Position numbers and translations under genes: made by a program. Under the pieces are notes generated by a model that saw nothing but the letters and a program-made list of their open reading frames with translations, did no database searches and was not told where the DNA came from. Source: Haplosporangium gracile (taxonomy: Eukaryota; Mortierellomycota; Mortierellomycetes; Mortierellales; Mortierellaceae). From it: a stretch of 64,000 bases of DNA. Of this stretch, positions 44,582-56,849 are shown one piece after another (positions within the stretch are counted from its first letter, which is position 1; each line of letters starts with the position of its first letter). Where the stretch lies: positions 1 through 64,000 of the forward strand of contig JAAAUF010000029.1 in the NCBI GenBank assembly GCA_015499985.1, read 5' to 3'.

Positions 44582-47500
44582 GTCTGTGTGGATATATGTA
44601 TGTCGCGCGTCGTGTGGGTGAATGTGGATGAGTGTGTGTGATCGAGTACTAAGAGAGGAGGAGTGATGTTTCCAATTGAGGCCGTTAGTTGTTTGTTTAT
44701 CGAAACTGATAAGGGTGTGAGGAGGGTATGAGCGGAGCAAAATTAAAGAGTGTGGGGAAGGAGATATGAAAAAAGAGAATGAGATATGAAAAAGGAGGAG
44801 ATATGAAAAGGGAGGATTGAGAAAAGAAGGAAGGGCAAACAATCGAAAAAGAGAAGTCGAGAGAAAAGAAATGAAAAGAAATGAAGAAAAGGAAGAAAAG
44901 AAAGAAAAGAAAAGAAAGGTGAAGATGAGAAAGAATGAAAGAGGAAAGAAGAGGGAGGGGCGATTTGCATAAATAATTACGAAGGAACAAAAAGTCGATG
45001 GACAAGGAAGGAAGGGAAGTACACTTAGTAATTGCTTTTTGCTTGTTTTGTGGTGGTTTGGTCCTCTTTACGCCCGCAACCTTGGCGAGGCGGGGGAGGA
45101 GGAGTTGAATGAATTGGATGAATTGGATGAGAGAGAGTAGGGGAAAGGTAAAGAGCCTGTATTTTGTTACTGGACAAGAAAGAAAAAAAGAAAAAGAGAG
45201 CCAGCTATCTGACCACCAAACCTACATCCATTATACAAAAACACAAACCCAGCCTGCAGTCATTGAGAAAGGGGACCGCGGTTTATAGTTCAAAAGACAA
45301 AGAGAAGGACCCATTCATATCCATTCGATCGATCATTTAAGAAGCACAATTGACATTCGACGATTCAAAAAGTGGAGAAAGGAGGAGTGTGGATTGAATA
45401 AAATATAGAAGGGCCGACGAATGAATTAAATAATGAACTGTCCGCCATATAGGTGATGGGTGTGGAAGTAAAATAAATAAAGTTTGCATCTTTTCTTTCT
45501 CTCTTCTCCTCTTCTTCTCTCTGGATGCTCTTTCTGCCTGGTCTAAGAGAGTGTGTGCCCTATTGGCCGAGGCCCGAGGCCATTTTCCTTTGACTTGCAG
45601 CCTGTCTGTCTGCTGGTTGTTGTTGTTTTTGTATTGCTCCGATCATCAAACAGTCGAATGAGCTGAAGGTTGTTATTTGTTGATGTTCGACTGATTGTTT
45701 GTTGCCGAGAGACCCTGTCTGTTTTCTTTGGGTTCGCCAGATGACACTCCACCAAAGATACCCTCCTTCTGGTACACCCCTTTTTTACATCTCGTTTCTT
45801 CTTTTTCTGCACCCTACTCCATGTTGCTTCCACAAGTACACACACAGACCCCTGCCTCGTATATTTTTTTCTCGGAGCAGTAACTAACAACAGCATATCA
45901 ACGAATAACAACCAAAAAAAGAGGAGTGATTTTTCGATCACCCACAGGACGAGCGTAAGTAAGCAAACACGACAACACGAAAAGCACCGTAACTACACAT
46001 ATGCAACGAAGGAGTACTATTACGCTAGTGTGGTCAAGAAAAGTATCGCAATCGATGTCATTTTTTTTATATGATGGGAAAGTCGCTCGTTGCTGTTGTT
46101 GTGGTCATTTTTGTTTGTGTTTTTGTTGCTTCAAATAAGCATGTGCTTATGAGTTGTGGGGAGGATGAAAAAAAAATGTGGAGTTGCGAGAGACTGATAC
46201 AGGATCAGGAGTCAAAACAAGGATTCAGGAACAAAGACAAAAAAACGACGCGTCATGTCTTAGAATTGAGAGTTCGCCTTAATACCGGTACTTACAGTGG
46301 GGGGTGAGATGGGTTAAGGGAATGTACGTACAGTACTGTAGTTATCAGTCGGGGATATGAAAAGAAGAAAATGAAAAAAGAGAGAGAGGGCGACGAAGGA
46401 GTTGAAAAATGAACGGGCTGATAAGAGAAAGAGGGCGCCGAAAGGAGGAACAAGGTTCTACGGGGAAGAGGATCTAGAAGCTGGCGCTAAAGAAAAATAT
46501 ACAAATGAACGAGGTGGCGGTTTGCACGCTAGGGCCACTGTGGTTGGTCGAAAGAAGAGAGGTGACGAGCGAATAAGTCGTTCGGATGATGAGATGAGAA
46601 CAGGAAGAGAAGGAGACAAGGAAAAAGGCACCAAGGGGATATGAATGAGGGAAAAATATACAGAGAGGGAGAGAAGGTTAGGAGAGGGTGAAGAAAAAAA
46701 AAAAGCGCAATTAAGGCTCCTTTATGAAGGAAAAAAAACCATGAACAACAGCGACAAGCGCTGGATCACGGCCCTTGTTCTATTCACCTATTCACGAGCA
46801 TTAGAGGTTGAGGTCGTGGCTGACGAAAATGAAATGGACATTAAACACTGCCCGCACACTTCAGGGCCCATGTGCTGTCATGATATTCGATGAGAGTGTG
46901 GGCAGAGGAGCAGTGGAGAAGAAAAAGGGGACTTATGTATACATAAAAACAAAATGAAAAAAGGTCAAGTGAGTGAATGAATGAATAAGCTAAGCAAGGA
47001 TGAATGAAAAAGAGGGGTGCGCCGCAACAAGCACGGGGCAGGGCAGGGGTGGAGAAGTTGAAGCGGGTTGAGCAGACAGACAAGACATCAACATGCACAT
47101 GAAAGAGAAGAGTATGAAGGGAAGGACACCGAGGGCGTCGACTGTTGTGCATTATTTATTTATTCGCTTTTTGTGTTATTGTGCGACCATTGTCGTTTCT
47201 ATCGAAGGTCAGTAACCTCTTTCTTTCCTTTAGCCATTTGGATTCACGCAGAGTTGACACACATACAGCCGCAGGCACAAAATAAACCTTCGGCAGGATA
47301 AAAGCCGGACTTTCGTTAACCACTAATTCACCTCGGCACCCTTCCGGTTTGTTGTACACAATAAACACTTTCTTCGTGTGTCCATGAAATAGTTTCATAA
47401 AGCATACAAACAGCCAAGAACGAGCGAGCGAACGAACGAGAAGAAAGGTGGCGCTTGGGACATGACCACAAAGCTCACTTTCCACAGTTGACCAATGGTG

Positions 47501-49610
47501 CTCCACAAACCCAAGAGAGAGAGAGGAAAAGACCATGGAAAACAACGTCTATTGCTGTGTGTACTCCTGAAATGGTACCCAATTGACCTTTTTTTGTTCT
47601 TTTTTTCAAACTCGGACTTCTGTTATGCCGCAGACATCGCCAACGACGACAAAGGATTCTCATTCATTTGTTCCTACCTTCCCCGGAGCCTCATTGACTT
47701 TTTTTCCGAGTGGCCATCTTTTCCTTTTTTTTATCAATTAACGGAATATCTTTTTTCGATGCCCGCCTCTTGGCCGTGCTGTTTTGTTGTTTGTCAGAAA
47801 CTCAGAGTATTTTCATTTGAACAAGACAATTCAAACACTTTCTGTCCGAACGTTCTGAAAAAGATGGTCAGGCCATTACTCTCTTAGATCCGCAATGGCT
47901 CATGATACAACCCCCACACTTCATCTGTCTCTCTTAGCCCATGGTCGGGACATGTCAGCAGAGACAAAAACAGTTAAAATGATGCATGTCCTTTCCCTTC
48001 CCTTCCCTTCTCTCCCCTCTTTTTCCTTCCCAACGTGAAAATATGTGGAGAGGGGGAGAAGGCGTCGCATAGTTCTTCTCTATGGGAGAAAGCTAGAGAG
48101 GCTGGGGTTTGTATGTGTGGTTGCTGCATTTTGTTTATTTGTTTATTGCAGAGGAAGAGTCCAGACACGCCCATTTTCCTTATTGACTCGATATCTCTCT
48201 CTCTGCACAACGTTGCACAAATACAAACTTGAAAAGTCAGCAACATTACAAAACAAAAACAAATCGCTACAAAAAAAATAATAAGCGAAGCAGCTTTGTG
48301 GAAATGAATAACTCCTTGATGGTGAGGAGGGTGCCAATCTGCCCAACAACAAGGACAGAAACTGTAAACAACAGTCAGCAACTTAGTGTGCGTGCATGCA
48401 TCACCCAAAGCTGACTGACAGACTTGCAAAAAAATTATTATTCGCTTCCTGCAAGAGGATCCAAGCGCAATAGCCTCTTCGTCATCCATAAAGCTCGATC
48501 ATATGCGATTCTTTCTCCACTCTTCACCTATTTCGCCTTTCGAGATCCGTAATCATCATCAAGAGGATGTGTGCCTGATATTCCACGCGCTGAAGAAATC
48601 GACAAATAGACCTGGAGAAAAGGGGGAATGCATGCCCTTTTTTAGTCTTCAAAACTACCGATCGACAACGTACCGTATGTACTCTTCCATCAAATCCCGA
48701 AAACTTGATTGTTTGTTGAAAAGAAGACAAATGTGAGGGCTCCGTCTTGCTACTTTCTCATCCCTTGACACTTTAGCTCTTTTCCCTGTCTTTCTTCTTC
48801 TCTCTGTTCTCCTTCCTTCTTTCTTTTGTTTGATGTCTTTTTTGGCTATGGGAGCCCACTCTTGGCTCAGACACTGGAACATCTTGCCGAACTCACATTG
48901 CAACATATGCAAAAAAGAATAACACAAAGAGATATGAATGCGAAAAAGAGTGTTTGTGTATGTATGTGTGTGTGTGTGTGTTTTATTTTCTTATGATCAG
49001 TGAGGCTGGCTGGCTGGATAGTTGAATAGGTGCGGGTGGTTGGATAAATTGACATATGCTTGTGGGTAGAATTGGGTTTGTTTGACGCAAGACAAAAAAT
49101 TAGCTTTGAAAGATAGACACCCTAGAACCTTTCGAAGAGACACGGATATTCTCTTACTCAAAGAGTCGTTTGGGAACTCCCTTCACTATTCGTAAATCTT
49201 CTCCACTTGCTCACTCGTTCTTTACTACAAACTGCAAGGGCCCAGTGCTTGGATGGCTTGTGTGCTAGCTTTGTTGACTTGGCTAGGCTGGTTGGGTGTA
49301 CGTCCTTTTTTTTTTGAGCCCGTGAATATTTGCGTGGTGAAGGTGAGGGCGAACTTTTTTTTATATCTTAGGTCGACGTCACCGTATTTTTACCTATTTG
49401 TCACGGTGACTTGGCTGCGCTCCAAAAGTAAGAAGAGGGAAGGAGACTGCTTTGAAATTGGAAATTGGAAAGAAAGAACGCCCATGCGTCTCTGACATTG
49501 ACTTATTTCTTTTGACAACATCATCTCTCTTTCTTTTTTTGAACCAACAACAACTCATACTTTAAACATATAATTATAATAACAACCCAGCAACTAAAAC
49601 AACAATCACC
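44582..49610. other. 5-kb divergent region without a supportable protein gene
   Basis: It separates the kinase-ankyrin gene (minus) from ARL1 (plus). From 44740 to 44960 the plus strand is GA-rich, giving the usual CT-rich sense leader for the minus-strand gene. The rest alternates purine-rich (46340-46740) and pyrimidine-rich (47560-47780, 48770-48840) blocks, with a GT run near 48960-48980. All frames are short and lack domains or splice-linked partners. It holds at least two promoters. Confidence 0.45.
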
Positions 49611-51196
49611 ATGGGTAAGGAGGATACAACGCAGGACTCTACTTTACCAGGAACACCACACAGTTGTGCATTCACTACAGATGTTCATCATCGAGTCCTG
49701 AACCTGAACTCTGTCGACTGTCGTCTACTTGCCAAGGCAACCCAGTCATGAAGGGAAAGAAGGAAAGCAGAAAAAGCGGCATAGCATCAAGAGTCAAGAG
49801 TTTGTTGGAATGGCGAAGTAGATGAGACATTATACATCCTCGATACCACAAGCAACAAGTTTCAGGAACTTTGTTCATTGTTGTAACAAAAGCATAAACA
49901 CCAACGTTCATCTCCATGGCAGAGACACACACCAATAATGGACACAAAGGAAGCACAATAACAACTCTTCCTGTTTGGACCTTGGTACCAGTTTATTAAT
50001 TATCCCCTTCCCATCCTTCCTCGCAACTTCTTTTGTTTTGCCGCACTTGTGATTGGTACTTTTTTCTATCTTAGGCTCGATTTTTTCTCGCATTCTTGGA
50101 CGACTTTGGGGCGATAAGGAGGTCAGAATCTTGATTCTCGGATTGGACGGAGCAGGAAAGACTACTATCTTGTACAGACTCCAAGTCGGAGAGGTCGTAA
50201 CAACCATCCCTAGTAAGTCACTTTCCCTGGGCACTAGATGTTGATATGTGGCGATGTTGTTAGGACAGATGGTTGAGAAAAGGAAAAGAGGAAAGGCTGC
50301 GTTTATGGGTTTGTCGATGTATTATTTTTTGCATGTCTTCTTTGATACGAAAGAAGAACAGTCGAGACGACCAGGAAAAGACGAATGAGCAGACTGGGAA
50401 GTAGGAAAATGAACGAACGCTTTTTTCGATCTCGTGTTCTTTTATCTAAGCGGACGTGAGAATTGCTATTTGGACTGCTATCTGCCTACGGTTGAATTGT
50501 CGACGCCCAGTTGGAGCAACTGAGCCACAGAAAAGACACAGCCTGCTTGTTGCACTTCCAGCCTTTATGCTAACCTCTTACAATGTACTTTCACTTGAAA
50601 TTAGCCATTGGATTCAACGTGGAGACAGTGCAGTACAAGAATATCAAGTTCCAAGTGTGGGATCTGGGAGGACAAACATCGATCCGCCCTTACTGGAGAT
50701 GCTACTATGCCAATACGGATGCTGTGATCTACGTCGTCGACTCTGTGGATCGTGACCGTGTATCGACCGCCAAGGAGGAGCTGATGGCCATGTTGGAGGA
50801 GGACGAGCTCAAGGACGCTTCATTGCTGGTCTTTGCCAACAAGCAGGATATGGCCGGCGCCATGACTGCTGCCGAAGTCTCTGACGCCTTGGGACTCAGC
50901 ACGTTAATGAACCGTCAGTGGAGCATCTACAAGACAAGTGCCGTCAAGGGCGAAGGACTCACAGAAGGCTTGGACTGGTACGTTTTCTTTTTTGTTTTTG
51001 TCATTTTACCTGTTTATTGTTTATTTGCATGCGCTAGCTGACTGGGTGCTTGTTTGTGTTTACGATATCCATTTTGGACAGAGCCCGTCTATTTTTCTCC
51101 TCCATTCGCGTCCCTTAACTGACTGAACTAACCATCACCCATTTTTTCTCCTTGTCTCCCTCTTTCCTTAGGCTGATTAACATCATGCAGAAATAA
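49611..51196 (+). CDS. ARL1: ARL1, Arf-like small GTPase of the trans-Golgi
   Basis: Four coding exons, 49611-49614, 50075-50212, 50605-50977 and 51172-51196, give 179 residues. The first coding exon is only ATGG; the splice completes MGS and provides the myristoylated Gly2. G1 is GLDGAGKTT, switch I ends VVTTIPTIGFNVE, G3 is [14 protein letters not shown]4 is NKQD and G5 is TSA. The effector text (VEVVTTIP-like switch, [30 protein letters not shown]) is typical of ARL1 rather than ARF1. ARL1 recruits GRIP-domain golgins to the trans-Golgi and acts in endosome-to-Golgi traffic. The first intron (460 nt) and second (392 nt) are longer than most here, which is common for introns near the 5' end. 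The C terminus LINIMQK is normal in length. Confidence 0.95.
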
Positions 51197-51883
51197 AAAA
51201 CAAAAAAAAAGCAGGGTACCTCAATCCTACCACCATTGCTCCTCCTCACTCGCTTACGCTTACATAGAAACCCTTCCTCCATCTCTTTTTTCTTCTCTTT
51301 TCTTATTAATACAAGACATCAATTCACATACCCTCAAAGTATACAAAAAACCAGCAAACCCTTTGTGGATGATCATGCATGCATTGACAAAAGATACTAT
51401 TCATAACGTACCTACCTGTCTAACCATCTCTTGTCACAACGTACACCTGATCCTTGATGTCGAACAAATGGACTCAGCATTCCTCTCTCTCTCTCCCGAA
51501 GTCAATCTCGGTGACCCGGGACGACCGACGTGGACAACGATAATGGTGCTCGCAGCTCTCAACTCCTCTTTTTTTTATGTATTTTCCGCTGTTGTGGTCT
51601 CGAGTGTTTAAGGAGGGAAGGAAGGGAGCATGGCAAACCTATGAATAACAGAACTCACAGACACTGTACACCCGGGCTGATTTTTTTTAAAATAACATTG
51701 TTTTCTTGTTGTTGTTTATTAGGGCTTTTTGCTTGTAGTTTGTATATAATGATATGATACAACCCGTAACGCGCTCGATGCGCTCAATGGTACAAAGAAG
51801 GTGTTGTCGGGTACTTTTTGAATAAGGTAAAATAAGAGGGAGTTCCTTCTTAGGATATGCGGCTACGGGGAGGGAAGTCCAGT
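51197..51883. other. Convergent spacer between ARL1 and the seven-TM gene
   Basis: This is the shared 3' region of two converging genes. AATAAA overlaps the ARL1 stop (51192-51197). A 22-bp duplication starts inside it at 51869. No gene is visible. Confidence 0.5.
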
Positions 51884-51912
51884 CTAACGGAGAGGGAAGT
51901 CCAGTCTAACGG
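51869..51912. repeat. 22-bp tandem duplication across a stop codon
   Basis: The two 22-bp units 51869-51890 and 51891-51912 differ at one position near their ends (ggaggg against agaggg). The stop of the seven-TM gene, at 51884-51886, falls in the downstream copy as read on the minus strand. Confidence 0.9.
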
Positions 51913-53966
51913 GGCTGTCGACAGAATCGGCCCTGTTGAGCTTAGACCTGGGCGCGGACTGCAAGAACTGTTGTTGTTGTGGGGACAGCGCCAGCTTTGG
52001 AGGCTTTGGGTGATCAAACCCATAGGTCATCCTCTTCTCTCGACTGTTGATGCCATTGCCACTACCACCACCACCGCTACTGTTGCTGCTATTGCTGCCG
52101 TTATGGCGGTGGCCGCCGCTGAGGCCGCCCATGGGGCTAGGGCCAGGACCGGGGCTGAGGGAATCGAGAGTCAAGTCCTTGCGATGATCAAGCATGATCA
52201 TCCCTCCGCTGCCGTAGTAATCGGCGTAGGAGTCAGGTCGGTTCCCGATGGTCTCCTGGTCGGATGGGTAGAACAGGGACGAGTTGCATTCTAGGTCCCT
52301 GACCAGGACCCGACTGCTCTCGACCGAGAGGCCACGATCACGCGACCGGGCCAGTTTGAGATGCCTGTGGGCTGGAGGAGGTGGACTCGTCGTCGTCGGC
52401 ATGGTGATCTTGGACTCGCTGCCCTTGCCATTGCCATCATATCGGTAATGGTTCTCCGTTCCCGCATCAAACGACGCACAGACCGCAATCGCGTCGTCAA
52501 TTCCTCCACCATGGCCCCGATCCAACCTCGAGAGGGGATGGTGGTTCTGGCCATCACCGTTACCATCGCCGCTGCCAGCCTGGTTAGAAGAATCGTACCG
52601 CGTTCGGCTGTCAGAGTTGGAGCTGCCAGAACCGTTGCCGTCACCACCATTACCACGATTGCCGCCCTTGCGCCAACGAGATGCCCAACGGTCATTACTG
52701 CTGGTCTTGTTGGCGCTGTTGCCCCGGAACTTTTTGAAATGATTCCGGTAGAAACGTATTAGCATCTTGGGCGCAGGGAGGAAAAAGATGGGACCGATGG
52801 TGATCCGTAGACAGAGATCCAGCGCTTGGATCTGGGGCTTGTAGATCAGCTCGTTGTTGAAAACATACACAATGTTTAGAATAGCGTATGCCTACAAGAG
52901 ATAATAATACAGTGAGCAAAAAAAAGGGGGTGTCAATCGCACAGAAAAACAACAGAAACACGGTTGACGAAGAGAAAAAGAGTTGAAAGGGCGCGTGAGA
53001 AAAAAAAAGATGGTAAACTGAGATACTTACGGCGGCCAAGGACATGAGACAAGTGAGGTACCAGACACCAATGGCCATCATGTCGCTGTCGACAGAACGG
53101 CCAGCGGGGCCGTGGCGATGGTTCTTGACCAAGGGAATGAAGAGATACATGCAAACCCAGATACAGGTCAGGAGCATGAGTACCTGGTGACCCAGATAGA
53201 ATCCGAGAGAGGGCCTCATGTAGTACGTCTGCTCGGGCATTGAGAGTTCGTCGTAACTGGCGGCACCGAATATATGGGTGTTGTTGGGGATGATGCCCTG
53301 TACTATATCCATTCTGATAATCCCATTAAGCCTCTGTTGGGAAAGGACCTCCTTCCTGACAATATCAATTCGCAGTTGCTGGACTTGCTCAGGTGAGATG
53401 AAATGCTTGACGACCCGCTGTTGGACATAGACGATGAAGGTGCCGAGAGAGACAAAGGCGTAGAGAAAGATAACGACGAAGGACATGCGGGCATAGATGC
53501 TCCGACCGCCTGTCATGGGATAGAAACCCGATCCCACCGAGACAATCGCGATCGCCAGGGCAATGACGGCAAGCGACTCGCCCAGGAAATCCCAGGCCCA
53601 GTAGATGTTAGGCAGGACGATATTGCTGGCGCGGAGGTAGCCGACGACGGCAATGCTGAGGCCCACAAACGTAACAATCGCGGCAATGACTCGAAGCCGG
53701 GTCATATTCTTGAAGCACATGATGAGTGCGACAAAGCAGAGGAAGGATAGGTAGCAGGTTGCGATCACGTAGGTCACCATTGAGTCAGCGTATATTGAAT
53801 TACCATCTCGGTCGGCGTTCCACCAGCCCGTTCTGTTTCTGTAACCGTTGCCGTTACCATCGTCGTCGTAGCGAGACCAGTTGCCCCTTCCGCCATACCC
53901 TCGATCATCTCCGTCGCCAGTTGAATTCCGCCCGGGGCTATTCCACGACGGATTGGCGTCTCCCAT
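51884..53966 (-). CDS. Seven-transmembrane protein with long disordered tail, unrecognised
   Basis: Two exons, 53966-53031 and 52891-51884, join in phase 0 and give 647 residues. The N-terminal 60 residues are Gly/Asn/Asp/Arg-rich. Seven hydrophobic segments are visible at about 63-85, 93-112, 123-146, 160-181, 255-280, 296-322 and 335-352. A long hydrophilic loop between four and five (185-250) carries NNTH, a possible glycosylation site. The tail from about 355 is basic first (MLIRFYRNHFKKFRG), then Gly/Asn/Ser/Asp-rich, with SPGPGPSPMGG near 580. The topology is receptor-like or RTA1-like, but no signature of either is convincing. An in-frame extension upstream of 53966 has no ATG. The C terminus appears to have been set by a 22-bp duplication. 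Confidence 0.75.
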
Positions 53967-56751
53967 TATTCTTGAGGATTGTCGAGTATGTTGATGTGGA
54001 GGCGAATGTAAAGAGATAGAGTGGTGAGAGGAGGAAGGAAGGAGAGCAAGTGAGTGAGTGCCTGGAGGAGCAGGGGTAGGAAGAGGTCGGAAATGGATAG
54101 CCGAGGCGTTGTCTCTAGTTGTTGTTGTCGGTTGCTTGTTTATTTGTTGGAGGAAAGGAGAGAGCAAGGGTGTGAGATGTTTGTTACACCCAGATAGGTG
54201 TGAGGGTGAGAGGCGTTGGACAGAGGAGGATGAAGTAATAAATTGGTTCCTGTGCGATCAATTAAAAAAATCCGGTGCAAAAAAAGAATAAAGGGTATAG
54301 GTGAGTAGAGGAAGGGGGGAAAGGGGGAAGAGAGGAAATGAGGAGGGAGATTCGAGTGATCGTGACTGATCAAAGAACAAGGAGGGGGAGAAGGAGTTGA
54401 TGTGGAAGGTGGTGATGAGAGTGGTCGAATGAGTGAATGAGGGTGTATGGGTGGAGGAGTGATGAGGAGAGGAGGAGTGAGAGGAGGGATGGAGTTTACC
54501 CACAAGGGTAGAGAGGAGGAGAGAGGAGGGAGAGGAGGGGAGAGGGGAGGATGTGAACAAGGGAGTGGACGAAAGGATGGAAAGGTAAAGGAAGAAAAGA
54601 GAGGACAGTAAAGAAAAGAAGAAGACGAGGAGAAAGAAGAAGAAGAAGAAGAATAAACGGAGGGAGTGGGAGTCCAGAGAAAAGAAAAAAGGAAAACAGC
54701 CAGGCCGGCAACTGGCAGATTGCTTGCATACATACGCTCACTTCACTTCGCTCGCTCATTTTCATGGTCAATCAATCACCCATCCCACACACCCACACTA
54801 CCTCAACATGCAAATACTCACACACTCACACACGCGCGCTTTCATACGCTACACCCTTCTATGCCGTCCTTCCTTCCTCTTTCTCTCTCTCCTCCTCTCC
54901 GCCTTTGGGTCCAACTCCAATCGCAAAAATAAATAACTTGATTGCATGCTGCCAAGGCACTCAAACTCTAAAACGTTGACTCTCATTTTTTTTTTTTTTT
55001 TTGTTTTGCAGACCATCGAGAGTTTCGAGACTCGACTTATGTCTTTACCTTTCAGAAGTACAAGCATAGGTCCGCTCTTCCTGCCTACCTGCCTACAGCC
55101 ACTCGATAAATTTGTTGCTGCTAAACCCCTACGAAGAAATGAACGTTAGCCTCCTTTCACAGTTCAGGCACCGCAGTCTTGACTTTCTCTTTTTCCACTT
55201 TGCAATGGGCATTACATATTTTGTGCAGTAATTCTCCCTCTTATCTTTTCGTTTCGGAGGCTATCTGCTTATATGGTGGATACACAGACACAGATCCATC
55301 TATCTATCCTTCGCAATTTGAATACCCTGCCACTCTTAAGTAACACGAAAAATAAAAACGCGACAAGGTGGACACAGGCAGGGAGAGTGGATGGTTTAGT
55401 CATCAAAGGTCGGACGAAATCAGCCGATCTCTCCTCTTGTCCGTTGGGGAGGGGTTTTTGTCTATGTATGGTTATGAAAACAATAACATCTTGTTTTTTT
55501 TTATGCACCTTATTTTTTTAGACTTCCTTTGGGGGTAAATCGGGGGATGATCTCCTCCCTTCTCCCCCTCCCCTTCACTCACTCTCTCCTTTATTTTCTC
55601 GCACATACACAGACAAACATAGACACAGACAAACGCACCTTCATTTTTTTTCTGTTTTTTTATCAAACGTTATTTTGCCTTTCAAGTGCTCAGGCTCGAC
55701 ACAAACCAAAGCAAACAGCCAAATTCTCTCAATAATAAATAGATCCTAGAAAACATTAACAAAAACAAACAAAAGCACAAATAAGTGCGTAATGCTCAGT
55801 TTCCCTGCTCTGCCTCCCTCCCTCTTCTCCATTTTACTCGCATGCGCATGGTCACCATCCCCCCATCCCTTCCCCGCTCCATCTCCACAAAAACAGAAAA
55901 CAGAATGAATGACATCAACTTAAAAATCCGGATCGGAAAAGTAAACTGCCTTTGGCATACTCCTTAAGGCAATCAGGCAAGGCTAGATTTGGCGTTGAGG
56001 AGGAGGACAGCGCGTTTCATTTCATCGCTGAAAACAATGAGAGGGACAGAGAGAAAGAAAGAAAGAGATAAAGAGAAAGAGAGAGAGAGGCAAAACAAAT
56101 GAGTTATCGACCGTGATAATATATCTTTACTACAGAAAACATATCGGGTGGGTAGGGAGAGGGGTGAAAAAAGTACATGGGAAAAAAAACCGACACTCGG
56201 TCGGTTGAAGAGAGCCCAAGCCCCGAGCAATAACATATCGAGAAAAAACAACGAAAGAAAAAAAATGATAGAGCGAGCAGAAATGAGGGAGGAAGTGAAA
56301 GGGAAGAAAGGCGGCGAAAGTTGACAGCTCTGTTTTTTTTTTGGTTTGCCACTAATGGCTCCCGGACATTAAACGCTAGTGTCTTCATCCAAAAAGAAAA
56401 ACAAAAAAAAAAAGAAAAAAGCAACAGAAAGGCAGCAATTAAAAGTTGGTTGGGAGGTCAACGAGCGGTCTAGGTCCTTTGTCTTCATGGTCCATGATGG
56501 ACGTTCTTCGTAACAATACAATGCTGTTAAGGGTAATGGATATCACGGATTTACTGACGTCGTCGAAAAAAGCGAATACATGCATGTATGCATTTGCAGG
56601 CATTGATGCTTGCCCCGCCCTACATGCATTGAAGTACCTCTCTGTAATAAGATGAACATCCATTTACAAAGGGTTGGACTCTTAACTGAACAAGGGTTCT
56701 CAAAAAGAAGCGGACATTGACCCTCCGTGTTTGTGTGTGTGTCATGCGGGC

Positions 56752-56849
56752 AGAGGTCTGACCGGGTATCTTTTTTGGTTAGACGTGCTGTTAATTACAA
56801 GAACTTGTTATAGCAAATGACACCAAAAAAGACACTCGGTCAGACCTCT
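56752..56849. repeat. Inverted repeat, 28-bp arms around a 42-bp loop
   Basis: The left arm 56752-56779 begins agaggtctgaccg and ends tcttttttggt. The right arm 56822-56849 is its reverse complement at 26 of 28 positions. The loop is AT-rich. A third partial copy of the motif gacactcggtc lies near 56190. No flanking target duplication is evident. Confidence 0.85.

Noticed and set aside
54946..55149. Possible terminal exon after a T-tract and cag near 55011
   Set aside because: The acceptor looks good, but no upstream exon or recognisable protein joins to it.
55973..56035. Exon-like minus-strand text DEMKRAVLLLNAKSSLA after ttttcag
   Set aside because: The acceptor is plausible, but the upstream 500 bp offer no in-phase exon with coding character.
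56439..56663. 74-codon ATG frame on the minus strand
   Set aside because: Length is within chance expectation and no domain or homologous feature is visible.
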